64,000 bases of DNA from Ambrosia x helenae (Eukaryota; Streptophyta; Magnoliopsida; Asterales; Asteraceae). The notes under the pieces were generated by a model that had not been told where the DNA came from, searched no databases, and worked only from the letters and a program-made list of their open reading frames with translations. Of this stretch, positions 34,501-45,245 are shown piece after piece; within the stretch, counting starts at the first letter, position 1, and each line of letters starts with the position of its first letter. The position numbers and the translations under genes were made by a program. The stretch spans positions 10,241,994 to 10,305,993 of the forward strand of contig CM061223.1 of the NCBI GenBank assembly GCA_030844895.1, given 5' to 3'.

Positions 34501-35261
34501 CCCGACCTACCTAACCAAGAATCGAACCACCGGAAAGGTTTCGGGCCAAAATTTGTATCAACCAAAGACAAACATAAAGGGGCATGGTCCGAGTATTCTC
34601 GATTCAAAGCTCTAACACAAGCGGAAGGCCATTTATTGAACACACCATCACAAACAAAGAACCTATCAATTCTGCTCAACTTACAAACCCCTCGTCTGTT
34701 AACCAGGCAAGTATACTTCATGCCTTTTAGGCTATATTCTTGGAGCCCTGTACTTTCCAAAAAATTATTAAAATCGCTAGCACAAACAGCATCAAAACAT
34801 GAATTTTTTCGTTCACTTTGGTCTCTAACGGCGTTGAAATCGCCAAAAACAATCCACCAACCTTGACCCGTCATTAACACGTGGTTAATTCTCGCCCACA
34901 ACTCTCTTTTATCCCCATTTGTTTGAGGGGCGTAAACATTGATCACATTCAAACGATTCCCCCCATCCGGTAACAAACCAGAGACGAGAAGAAAATTCTT
35001 ATCTTTGACAACTTTATCTTTTGTAAAAGCTTTCGGGTCCCATATACTTAGAATACCACCAGAATTCCCAACAGAATCAACAAACTCAAAATCGCAGCCC
35101 AAACCACCCCATAAACTCGACACCAAACCAGAATTAATGTAACACGACATAGTTTCCTGTACGCCTATGAATGACGCACCCATCTCATACTTTAATCTTC
35201 TAATCCAACTAATTTTAGGACCAGAACCCAAACCCCTAACATTTATCGACAAACAATTCAT
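31599..35261 (-). pseudogene. L1 ORF2 (EN-RT-zf-RVT) with two in-frame stops
   Basis: One reading frame of 1,220 codons runs from ATG 35261 to the stop ending at 31599, interrupted only by TAA at 34370-34368 and TAG at 31976-31974. The apurinic-type endonuclease shows LSINVRGLG, QET, FGDFNAVR and SDHAPL. RT has LKIDFEKAYDNVNW, GLRQGDPISPFLFLIVME and FFADDALILG. The zf-RVT region has its conserved Cys next to the second stop, which sits where the family usually has Gln. Both stops fit single C-to-T changes (CAA/CAG to TAA/TAG). Its ATG overlaps the ORF1 stop (ATGA). Confidence 0.9.
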
Positions 35262-35527
35262 TGGTTACCTTTTTGTACGCCTTCCTCGACAATAGAATCC
35301 AAAATAAGGTTGTCTTGTTGCTCCAAAGAAACACCAAGCTTGCTTCCCATCATCTTCGTAGCATTTATTTCCTGTTGTTGCAAGAACAGGTCTTGGGTAT
35401 CATGAACCTCCATGTCGTCTGATATAACAGCAGTACCAGGCGGATTATGATTAAGATCAAAAGTAGATTGGGCTGCATATAAAAATCAAACTGCATATTA
35501 GAAATAGGGATGAAATGATGATAAGCC
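35258..35527 (-). pseudogene. L1 ORF1 C-terminal remnant
   Basis: An open frame of about 89 codons ends in TGA at 35260-35258, overlapping the ORF2 ATG by the ATGA arrangement. It includes an acidic/Gln-rich DTQDLFLQQQEI stretch and an EEGVQKGNQ terminus. The N-terminal part, including any zinc knuckle, is absent because of truncation. Confidence 0.65.
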
Positions 35528-37041
35528 TCATACACTTAAATGGTCAAAGAGAAAGCACACATGTCATGGTAACATAGTACCTGGTTGCCTTGTGATAGCA
35601 ATAACTATCGCATGACCATCTCGGCTGCGCTACAAAGACATGCTAAAGGCTCACTATTATCTAAGTGTACGTAAAGCAACAAATATGCGTCATCATTGCC
35701 TTTAAGAAACCCATTGGAACAAATCATAAACAAACACAATGATTGCTACTCTCAATGGCGAAATGATAACAATGAACACCGAGATAAAATAAAACCGCAT
35801 ACATGAGGTGTAATGTAAACGCAAAAGGCACGTGTAAAACAACCAAATAAGATTCACCAAGAGGATGTACACCACATGGTATTAGGGTTGAGCTATTTGG
35901 AAAAAAACCCAAAGAAAAAAAAAACATTTGTAGCATACGGTGTTATGACATGAGAAGAAGGCTGTCTAGACGTTATGGTTGCATTCTAATTGTTAACAAT
36001 AATTGCACAACTCAATTAGAAATCAATAGAAAAAACCATCTTTGATTGCAATGAACTGGGAATCATGATCCTACACAATCATTAAATTTTGCTCCTTTAA
36101 AGGTGAAATATCATCTATGATGGAACAAAGATCTAATGATACGACACCCGCAGACAACCTAGTGGATTTCTCTTGCAAGGAATCCTAAGGTACGTGTGAA
36201 GCTACTGGTTGGTTGGATCACCTCTCGGTCTCTCCAACAATACTAAAGTACTCAAAACAATAAATTATCTTTCGAACTTTCCAATCACAATACACCCTGA
36301 AGTTCAAGGAGTCACCTAAAGACGCTTAATAAAAGGAAACCCGGTAGAACCTCCTATCTAAGCGCTCTGAACTTAAATTCCTAATACCTAAGTTAACCCC
36401 AACTACCTATTACCTCTCAGTATCAAGAACAGGCTGAATACTAAGGTCCTCTAAACTCCGAATCGATTCTCCTAAGGAATTCATTGAAAAAACCAAAAAC
36501 TAAGCTACAAACAAAGTGAATTCAGGTTGTTTACAATAATATTAATCCATCAATAATCACCAATATCCAAGAGATACCAAAAATCAACAAACATTCATCA
36601 TAAACCTAGGTAGTTTAATGCTCTAGAAACAATAGTCATAAAGAACAGCTGAACAGAAAGCAAATCATAAAAGTCATGCAAAACATTGTATCGAATCTGA
36701 AAAACACAAAGTTGTTCAAGAAAATCAACTAACAATACGCAAAACCTTCAATCATAACCTCCTATAATCAACTGTGACTTCCCAAAGCTTATCTCCCCTT
36801 GAAAGTTTTCAAATTCGTTTCTAAGATGCTCTGGAAGTCGATAGATTGAACCTAGGGTTGGTTGTTATGCCTATATAATGAAACCTGGATTCACATACGT
36901 TACCAAATGTTCAGAAACATAAACGAACAAATGCGAGCTCTGTTCGTGTTCGTTCATTTATTAAACGAACGAACACAAACGAACTTTCCGCCGAACAGTT
37001 CATGAACTGTTCGCTCACATATATCATAATAACCATCTAAC
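35528..37041. other. Spacer with GTTCG-repeat fragment; possible unrecognised exons
   Basis: 36910-37025 contains GTTCGTTCATTTATT / AAACGAACGAACAC repeats related to the element at 51863-53394, but without termini. Two short minus-strand stretches bounded by splice-like signals (about 35640-35582 and 36851-36745) read as plausible protein, but no family is recognised. Confidence 0.35.
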
Positions 37042-37272
37042 CAATGTTTTCAGAACCGGACCGGATGTCGAACCGGAGTCCCCACCGGTTCACCGGTCTG
37101 GCCGACTCAATGAATCGGCCCAAAAATCAAATAAAAAAACCGGTCCAACTGCCTAAAATCCGGTCTGACTGTCGGGTCGCCGGGTCAACCACCGGTTCTT
37201 TGTTCTAGTGGTCCAACATATCAACCCGGACCGGTTGGGGGTCCGTTTCCCGGTCCAGGTTTAAAAACACTG
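37042..37272. mobile_element. hAT-like MITE (CAATGTTTT / CCGG family), copy 1
   Basis: 231 bp with ends CAATGTTTTCAGAACCGG and, reversed, CAGTGTTTTTAAACCTGG. Flanks catctaac / cttctaac form an 8-bp TSD with 7 of 8 matching. The interior is rich in ACCGG. Confidence 0.75.
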
Positions 37273-38188
37273 CTTCTAACCATGGCCAAATCCCAAAAAA
37301 CCACCAAGCTCACCACTAGTAGAACCCATGACCGTTTGTTATTTCATGAAAACCAAAACTGGAGCAACAAACAAAGATCATAAGAGACTCAAAATAATCA
37401 AAAGTAAAGGATAACTAATAACCACTAGGACCTGTTGCGAAAGGTTGTTTCCAAAAACCAGAACACACTGCACAGTATAAGAATTCTCGGGGGGGGGGGG
37501 GGGGGGTCGGGGTGTTTTGGTGATGACCACCGCAAGGGGGTGTGTCACCAATGTCATGGAAAATTTGGTGATGCACATCACGCTGGTGATGTTGCTCAAT
37601 GTGAGACTATTTAAAAAAAAATTAGTGATAGAATGTGATGGATGTTGTAAGCGTGATGAGTTAAATGTGTTGAAATAAGGTGTCAAATAGTGATTGTGTG
37701 AGATAGTGTCATGGGTGATAGAAGGTGATGACCACTCATCTCCCTAAAAAAAATATGGCTGACAAATGACAATAAGAAAAAACTTCATTTGAAAGGCCAA
37801 AATTCTTGCAACACTTTAATGTAGGTATGAAACCATTAAAAAAAGTTGTGTTAGCCAAATACCTTGGAAAAAGATGCTCTTTGACACCTGGAATCCATTC
37901 TTCTCCCTTGTCTGCACGCTGAGAATTCATTCGTGTCTCTCATTCATGGCCATTATATAAGGACAACTTGTTATGAAACGTCCCTAAAGCCTTAAATCAA
38001 GTGCAACTCTTCTCCACCGTAGGCTGTGAAAGTCCAACCTTCTGATCAATACACTCTTGACCGGAGGTAAGCATAAGTCACCCTGTTTCCTCGTCTGTTT
38101 GCATCCAAACATCACGATGGGCTTGGAAATGGGCCAGCCCAACTCATTTTCACAAGCCCATAAACCTCTTATGGTTAGTCTAGCAAGT
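37273..38188. other. Spacer with an 18-nt poly-G
   Basis: Poly-G of 18 nt at 37489-37506, then GGTGATG-rich sequence to about 37735. A 68-nt open stretch from ATG 37930 ends at a CCAAG|GTATTT donor-like site on the minus strand, but no compatible next exon was found. Confidence 0.35.
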
Positions 38189-38502
38189 AAGATAGGTCCC
38201 CCACGGCCCCACCCTTGTGGTGGAGTGGCATGAGAAATGATGGGTAAAGCCTAGGCTTTTTGAGGTGCTAGGTTAAATCCTTGATTCCATCGGGTTTTAC
38301 TGATTTTCCACTGTCGTGCCTTCGGGCGGGTGGGGATCAGGTTTTTCCCAGAACTGGTGGCTTGGTGGGTTACTACTTGTGGGCGGGCACCTAAGACGTG
38401 TCTTCACCCATGGGCGTATGGGATGCTTTTGTAACCAATTGATGGGTACCCCGGGTAATCGAGACATCGTTTGTCGGCCGTTAAAAAAAAAAGATAAGGC
38501 CC
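38189..38502 (+). mobile_element. tRNA-derived SINE (about 290 bp)
   Basis: Box-A-like TGGTGGAGTGGCATGAG and box-B-like AGGTTAAATCC are followed by an unrelated body and a TTAAAAAAAAAA tail. Flanking repeats aagataggtccc / aagataaggccc match except around one base. Confidence 0.65.
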
Positions 38503-38547
38503 AAACAAATAATTAAACCAAATTAAATTAAGAATATTTATTAGAGG

Positions 38548-39000
38548 CAATGTTTTAAAAACCGGCAAATATTGGCCGGTTATACCGGTATTACCGTTTT
38601 AGGATTGAAATCCGGTACGAAACACTCCGGTAAATATGGGAAACGGTATCGATTTTATACCGCCGGTAAAATGCGGTATACCGATTTGAACCGCTATACC
38701 GGTACGGGCATAGGTTAGTTTTTTGGTTATTTTTAGATTATTTTTTAGTAAGGAATAACTTTTAAAAAATTAAAAACTTTAGATCTTTTGGATTATTTTT
38801 TAATAATTCATTAACTTTTTGATAGTATTTTAGTATGTAATCATTTATTTTTAGATTATTTTTTGTGTTAGTGTTGTAATTTACGAAATTATAGTTAACT
38901 AATCAACCCGATTGAACCGTCGGGTACAACGCGGTTCAACCGGTTAAACCATTATTTAGCCAAATCCGGTATAATTAAAAAACCGGTTTTTAAAACATTG
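38548..39000. mobile_element. hAT-like MITE (CAATGTTTT / CCGG family), copy 2
   Basis: 453 bp with termini CAATGTTTTAAAAACCGG and, reversed, CAATGTTTTAAAAACCGG. TSD attagagg / attatagg (7 of 8). The left third is full of CCGGT/ACCGG units; the middle is AT-rich. Very similar to 62016-62443. Confidence 0.82.
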
Positions 39001-39025
39001 ATTATAGGCAATATAAAAGCAAAAG

Positions 39026-39285
39026 AAATCCAGTGTTTTAGTAGCCAAAGGCATTATAGCCTAGCGGCATCTTGGTGGTGAGATAAGACTTAGGGACCCA
39101 TAAGGTCCTGGGTTCGAATCTCACAAAGGGGGTTTTCTCATAATTATTATGAGTTTCCTCCTGAATTGGTGACTTGGTGGTGGAATATGATCGCGTGGCA
39201 ACATTGGTGGCACGATGATACTCTAGTGTTCCGTGAGTGATTCCAATTTGTTGGCCGTTCAAAAAAAAAATCCAGTGTTTTAGTA
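39026..39285 (+). mobile_element. tRNA-derived SINE with perfect 18-bp TSD
   Basis: The body 39044-39267 starts GCCAAAGGCATTATAGCC. It has box A TAGCCTAGCGGCATC and box B GGTTCGAATC, and ends in poly-A. The 18-bp repeats aaatccagtgttttagta at 39026-39043 and 39268-39285 are identical, so the insertion is recent. A second, interrupted copy lies at 45261-45795. Confidence 0.9.
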
Positions 39286-39354
39286 AAGCTTAACCAAATT
39301 AATTTGTCCAATGCTTATTATGATGGTGACTTTAGTTTCTAAGAGGGGAGGGGT

Positions 39355-40140
39355 ACATTTAGCCACTTTTTTTCGGATAAACTAAAGTCGAATCCACATA
39401 TTTGGGGAATGCAAAATTGAATATTTGAATCCTTATAATTTTAGGGAGATGGAATGTCATGTATGAGGTTTGTTGAAATTGAGATAAATTTAGAGAATGG
39501 TGATTATTAGATGGGGGTTGGGATTGGAACATGGAATCATTAGATGTGCATGCTCGTATACCATTCAAACTCGAGAACAAGTCATAGAAGTTTAGGAAGT
39601 GTTTGAAGTCTCCTTGTGCTACAGTCATTGGCGGATCTTGAATTGTGTTTTTGGTTTAATAAATATATATTTTTTTGGAATATTTCGGTAAAGTTACACT
39701 ACGAAAAAGAAAAATTAAAAGCTTCACCTATGTCTACATTTAGCCCACCCCTTTTTGGATAAACTAAAGTCAAATCCCCATATTTGGGGAATGCATAATT
39801 GAATCCTTAAAATTTTAGGGATGTGGAATGCCATGTAGGAGGTTTGTTAAAATTGAGATAAATTTAGGGAATGGTGATTATTAGACAGGGTTGGGATTGG
39901 AACATGCAAGCGTGAGATGTGATGCTCGTACCATTCAAACTCGAGAGCTTGTCATACAAGTTGAGGAAGTATTTGAAGTCTCCTTGTGCTACAGTCATTG
40001 GTGGATTTAGCTTGAACTGCGTTTTCGGCATAATAAATATAAATTATTTAGAAACATCGCTAAAGGTTACACTACGAAAAAGAAAAAACTGGGGGGGGGG
40101 TGTGTACCCTGGCCCATTAAAAGCTTCGCCTATGTCTACA
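39355..40140. repeat. Tandem duplication upstream of the ankyrin gene
   Basis: Two direct units, about 39355-39737 and 39738-40140, share long stretches such as CTCCTTGTGCTACAGTCATT and GTTACACTACGAAAAAGAAA. The second ends about 45 bp before the start codon at 40184 and has gained a 10-nt poly-G (40091-40100) with a short insert. No coding potential is seen. Confidence 0.8.
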
Positions 40141-40183
40141 GTATTATGTTATTATTGGTACTAATGTGTAGGGAGACAAGCAG

Positions 40184-42433
40184 ATGTCGTCATCTCCTTT
40201 GTCGACAGAGGAGATGGAGACCCACACAAGTCTTACAATGCAACAACCACAAGCATTATCATACAATCATCCTTGTGGAGATCTACTTGATGGTAATTAC
40301 AATCACGTCTGCCTTAACGTTGTTGCATAATGATGTTAATGCTTAGATTCTAGTACACCAGAAAGATGATATTAGCACTTAATTCTAAGCTAAATAATAT
40401 TGGATTTATTTAGGAGGAACGCGAAGAGATTACCTTGATACCATTGTTCCTCTCTATAGGGCATCAATCGAAGGAGACTGGAAAGCTGCAAAAGTCATCC
40501 TTCAGGATAGGGAATATTTGGTAAGGTATAGTATCACTGAAAGAAAGGAAACGCCACTTCACGTTGCAGCAATGGGCAATAACATCAAGTTTGTGAGATA
40601 TATTGTGGGCATGATGAGTATGGTTGACTTGGAATTACAAAATGAAGATGGAAATACAGCCTTTTGTTTAGCAGCTATCTCAGGAGATGTTGGTATAGCT
40701 AAAATTATGCTTGAGAAGAATAGGGCACTGTCAATAATTTATGGTAGTAAGAACATGATGCCACTCTATCTGGCTGCTTTCCACGGAAATCATGAGATGG
40801 TGACTTTCCTCTACGACAAGTCTGATAGAATGATGGGTAACAATTGGACAAATGACAACAGGGATGGCGTTTTGTTGAAATGCATCCAGTCTAAGATTTT
40901 CGGTATACAAAGGTTGCTTAATTATTAAATATTTGTACTATGTTTTAAAATGTGTTCTTAAATTATTGCCAAATCTTATGTAGATGTTGCGCTACGAATA
41001 GTGGAGGACAATGGAGCAGTTCCTCAAGATAAGCATGCATGTGATGTGCTGCAGGTATTGGCCCGAACGCCTGCGGCGTTCAAGCGGTTTAGACGAGACA
41101 TGTTTACCCCAGGTAAGCATGCTTCCGTGTTAGTTATTTACTTTTGGTTATACATATAGCCTTCAAACATATGTGTAATATGGATTTTAGGCCACCTACT
41201 TTGTTTCTCATTTGGTTTTTACTTGCAGTTTTGGCACCACTTTATGATTATACTATGACATTCATTAATTTGGTGGCCAGACCCGCCTTAATGGAAACTG
41301 ATGCCACACGACTACTACGAGTACTTTGGAAAAGGATAATGGAAAATCCTAAAGATGTTATTGATGAGATACTGAGAGGCCCGATGATTGAGAAAGATAA
41401 AATGCAAACATATCCTTCTCAAGTTCTATTCATTGCTGCAAAATTGAACAATCATTTTTTTTTGGTTGAGCTGATTCGTGAATATCCCGATCTAATATGG
41501 AAGAGAAACGATGATGGACAAACCATCTTTCATGTTGTTGTTGCTCATCGTCATCAGGATGTCTTCAATCTATTATATGAGATTGGGTCAATGAAGGATC
41601 TTATTACTCCTATCATAGACCAGGAAGGCAATAATATTCAGCATTTAGTTGGAATCAATCCAAAGAAGAATGCTTATGAGGACTGGGTGACTACTACTTT
41701 TCAAATGTTTAGTGAATTCTCATGGTACAAGGTACATATATATTCTTTAATCTCGATCAAAAGCTTGCAAACTCATTTACATGTAACTGATCATATGCTG
41801 ATTGTATGTATGTATAATGTATGTATGTATGTATGTGTCTTGAAGGAAGTAGAAGGTATACTCCCTCCTCCATATAGAGAAGTGAAAAATGCAGCAGGAG
41901 AAACGCCACAAGAACTATTCACTGAAAACCACAAGGATCTAGTTTCAGAAGGGATGAAGTCGATGAATGAATCAATAAATGTATCGATGGTGGTAGCTGC
42001 GCTTGTATGCACCATAGGATTTTCCGTAGTTTTTCAAATCCCCGGTGGGTTTGATCAAAATAATGGATTTCCTATATTTCTCCATAACCCGTATTTCATT
42101 GCTTTTCTAGTACTGGATGTCATCTCCTTTCTCCATGCTACATATTCGATCTTCCTTTTCCTGAGCGTCATCCTTTCCCGTCAACACAAAGACATGGAAT
42201 CCCTATTTATGAGATGGGTGCATGGTCAACTAACACTTTTGATATCTGTAGCGTTCCTATTCTTTGCTTTTTTTCATCAGCTTTCTCATTCTATATCGTC
42301 AAAGGACGTGGATCCTGAGTTGTGTAATCTACGGGTTTGCTTTTCCATTAGTCGCAATGGTCGCGGGATACGCTTTTATGTGCTTTTTTATTATCTTAGA
42401 TACGCCAACAGCGATAACTGGTCTACTTTTTAG
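40184..42433 (+). CDS. Ankyrin-repeat/PGG-domain membrane protein (ACD6/ITN1-like), disrupted C terminus
   Basis: Five exons fit GT-AG rules and phase: 40184-40292, 40414-40902, 40984-41112, 41229-41731 and 41846-42433 (605 residues). Ankyrin-type units include ETPLHVAAMGNNIKFVRYIV, NTAFCLAAISGDVGIAKIML, MPLYLAAFHGNHEMV, QVLFIAAKLNNHFFLVELI and QTIFHVVVAHRHQDVFNLL. The last exon has the PGG domain, with VVAALVCTIGFSVVFQIPGG and following hydrophobic helices. Relatives sit in plant membranes and act in immunity or stress signalling. The family's final helices appear not in this frame but in two others: a shift near the T-run at 42265-42275, and another near 42320-42330. The LVAMVAGYAFMCFFI end runs to 42467. 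The annotated product therefore loses the last membrane part; it is a probable pseudogene or a variant allele. Confidence 0.8.
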
Positions 42434-43153
42434 TCCCAGAAAACATAGGCTCTATCGTAACAACTGAAAGTTCCAAATGTTCGTTTTTTTCTTTCACGGT
42501 CATTTATTATGACTTGATTTGATCTAGTCTGTATGATTTCGTTGATTTATAAACTAAACTTTAGATTATTGTTAAATATATGTTTGATTGTATTTGTATC
42601 TAGAACAATGTAGTTGTTTGTAATTACTTAGGATTGTAGTATGTTAAATTAACAAGGAAGATGATCAAAACTATTGGCTGCAAATGGGTCAAACAACAAA
42701 ACTGAAGGCTGCAGCACAACATAAGACAAAAGGCGCAACTCAAAGTGAAAAGACCAATATACCCTTGACAGTTAAACTGGTTTATTGGCGGGAACAATGC
42801 ACTGGTTGATCAAATAACTGTCATTAGGGCATGCCTCTTCATTTGTATATAATAAACATCCTTGTACATTTGTTAGTTACCAAGATTGTTATTCCTAATA
42901 CAATCCATTTGTTTTCGAAAAGTTTTCTGTTCTTGTTTCTGTTTTTCTGTCCAAACCGAAGACAAACATTCCGTCATTCTGAATTATCATATATTGTTCT
43001 TATTGCTTGAAATCTGTTACTCCATTTATTCTGTTTCTGATCAAATTTCGCTGCACATCAGAATTGTTTGCCAACAAATTTGGTATCAGAGCCACTCGAT
43101 CGATCACTCATTTATCAAATCAAATTCACTAAAAAATCCTTCATTCAATCACC

Positions 43154-44029
43154 ATGTCTCTGTCCGAAATAACACAACAATCTGAATCAGGGCCCTCCTG
43201 GCATGTCTCTGATTCGTTCATCACAGTAAGAAAGAAAACTTTACAAGAATTAAGAAGGAGAAGAAACATAAGAAGAATGGATTGGCGAAGACGCTTCTAT
43301 TGCGAAAAACCGGGGCATCTCATTGGGGTATGTAGCATTCGTGAGAGGGATGAGACTTCATAATTTATCAAAGATGCAATTGAAACATGAATTTTTGTAT
43401 TATCCTGAAAATAATCAAGAAGAAGGCGAAAATTACATTGTTAAAGGAACCGAACTTGGTTCTTAGAACAATGTTTGGTATGTAAGTACTAAAATCCAAA
43501 ATCATATTTGTGGAAACTTAGATTATTTTCTGAAAATTAAAAGATCATTTGGGGTAGAATCAAGATACAAGAAAGAATTTTTATTTATAAGGGAGTGGGA
43601 GTAATCGGTTGTAATGTTGATGGTCACCAATTGTTGATTCATAATGTATTTTACTCTCCGGATATTGATGATAACATACTTAGTTTACATCAATTGAAGT
43701 TGCAAGGATATGTGGTTAAATTAGATGGGCATAGTTGTACTATACAAAATATGTTCAAGATGGATGGGATGATGAATATGAATTTGAGGGAAGGTTGTGA
43801 TTTAAAGAAAGAATTGTTGAATGAATTGGGTAGTGAAACTTTATTTGAAAAAAGAAAAGAAGAATATCTAAATGATTACTTTGAAAGTTTATCACTTGAT
43901 AGTGATATGAAAGGAAAAGAAATCAAAGAAAGAATTGAAAACATAGAGTTCCATTATCTTGAAGATTGTATGGAATTTATAAAAATGATTGATGAGATGG
44001 TTATCCTTGGGCTTATAGAAATGAATTGA
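43154..44029 (+). pseudogene. Gag zinc knuckle and protease-like remnants of the ARID element
   Basis: The ATG at 43154 starts a 69-residue frame ending at 43363. It is basic and carries one CCHC knuckle (FYCEKPGHLIGVC). A second frame, 43595-44029, reads a Copia-protease C-terminal-like block (HQLLIHNVFYSPDIDDNILS, LKLQGYVVKLDGHSCTI), then an acidic helical region. The sequence between them encodes an NNVWYVSTK-like segment in a frame with a stop. The modules are thus separated by at least two frame disruptions, so the full product is lost. Confidence 0.65.
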
Positions 44030-44595
44030 ATGATCCTTTTCTTACGATGGTTTCTTGGTTTGTGAATTTCTTTCTACAATTACCAAATAGGCCAATTCCT
44101 CCTAAGAAGATAAGAGGGATTCAAGTAGAATTATATGATCTCTATTTAATTGTTAAGAAGGAGGGTGGACATAAGAGGGTGACGAATTATAATTTGTGGA
44201 CTTTAATTGCCAAAGAACTAGGCTTAGAGTATGAAGATAAAGATCACATAAGAATACTTTATGCCTTTTACCTTGATGTTCTTGAATGGCAATATAAAGT
44301 CACTGAAGTGGGAAAGATGGTTGCCAAAAATGGAATGGAAAGTCAAGAAGGCAGCAACCAAGTTGGTTTGGAAAGGAATGCAAGATCAACGAGAGATATC
44401 AAGGCTAAAGACATACCAGTACTCTACAAAGATGCACACTCATTTGAAGATGATTATGCACTCTTTGTGGGTGGAGATTGGAATGCGGAAAAGCGACTTG
44501 TCAAGAAAAGGAAGTATGACTTTAGCAAAGTGGCCGAAGCACTCGATGAAGCACACAAGACCCTACCAAAGAACAAAACATCAAGTTTAGTTTAA
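44026..44595 (+). CDS. ARID (AT-rich interaction) domain protein encoded within an LTR element
   Basis: Open in a frame entered by a shift near 44000; 44026 is a TTG, not a proven start. The core NRPIPPKKIRGIQVELYDLY-(I)VKKEGGHKRV..YNLWTLIAKELGLEYED followed by RILYAFYLDVLEWQYK matches ARID: the PP.I and ELYDLY helix, the GG loop, W..IA.ELG and the YA.YL...E helix. The tail is basic, with a VKKRKYDFSKVAEALDEAHK segment and the stop at 44593-44595, just before the 3' LTR. ARID proteins bind AT-rich DNA in chromatin regulators. Its place inside an LTR element implies gene capture. Whether it is expressed is unknown. Confidence 0.72.
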   Translation: MNDPFLTMVSWFVNFFLQLPNRPIPPKKIRGIQVELYDLYLIVKKEGGHKRVTNYNLWTLIAKELGLEYEDKDHIRILYAFYLDVLEWQYKVTEVGKMVAKNGMESQEGSNQVGLERNARSTRDIKAKDIPVLYKDAHSFEDDYALFVGGDWNAEKRLVKKRKYDFSKVAEALDEAHKTLPKNKTSSLV

Positions 44596-45245
44596 GGGAG
44601 GGTGTTGATTTATAAACTAAACTTTAGATTATTGTTTGTAAATATATGTTTGATTGTATTTGTATCTAGAACAATGTAGTTGTTTGTAAATACTTAGGAT
44701 TGTAGTATGTTAAATTAACAAGGAAGATGATCCAAACTATCGTCTACAAATGGGTCAAACAACAAAAATGAAGGCTGCAGCACAACAGAAGACAAAAGGC
44801 GCAACTCAAAGTGAAAAGACTATATACCCTTGACAGTTAAACTGATTTATTGGCGGGAACAATGCACCAGTTGATCAAATAACTGTCATTTGGACATGCC
44901 TCTTCATTTGTTAATTACCAAGATTGTTAATCCTAATACAATCCATTTGTTTTCGAAAAGTTTTATGTTCTTGTTTCTGTTTTTCTGTCCAAACCGAAGA
45001 CAAACATTCTGAATTATCATATATTGTTCTTATTGCTTGAAATCTGTTACTCCATTTATTCTATTTCTGATCAAATTTCGCCGCACATCAGAATTGTTTG
45101 CCAACAGTTTTTTGTTTTGTTATTGAAATTTGTATGTGTTGTGTGCTATCATGCAAATTCTTCTCCTTGCAATATTATCGATTTACTTATTGGTTCAGCT
45201 GTCTTGTTTCTTATAATAGAATAATGTACTTATTCATCAGCGAAT

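Larger units (their letters stand above)
31518..35527 (-). mobile_element. Near-complete L1 LINE
   Basis: The 3' poly-A lies at 31518-31527 (T on the plus strand). ORF2 is complete apart from two nonsense codons, and the end of ORF1 is present. The 5' end is truncated within ORF1 at or before about 35527. No flanking TSD was found by eye. This is the longest of the three LINEs here, and all three share motif wording, suggesting one lineage. Confidence 0.88.
42540..45106 (+). mobile_element. Copia-type LTR element carrying an ARID domain
   Basis: LTRs 42540-43076 (537 bp) and 44603-45106 (504 bp) share ends GTTGATTTATAAACTAAAC ... TTGTTTGCCAACA. The right copy lacks about 29 bp lying between CATTTGT repeats and an 8-bp block. 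Flanks gattt / gtttt resemble a 5-bp TSD. The primer site TGGTATCAGAGCC is at 43081-43093, and AAGGGAGGG precedes the 3' LTR. The 1.5-kb interior has a CCHC knuckle and protease-like remnants, then an ARID domain where integrase and RT would be expected. Confidence 0.87.

Noticed and set aside
39100..39125. tRNA-like box B (GGTTCGAATC)
   Set aside because: Part of a SINE with poly-A tail and TSD; no cloverleaf can be completed.
41804..41836. (GTAT)n next to the exon 5 acceptor of the ankyrin gene
   Set aside because: Simple repeat; it weakens the acceptor tract, but the GAAG/GAAGTAG junction still fits phase and family sequence, so no separate feature is claimed.
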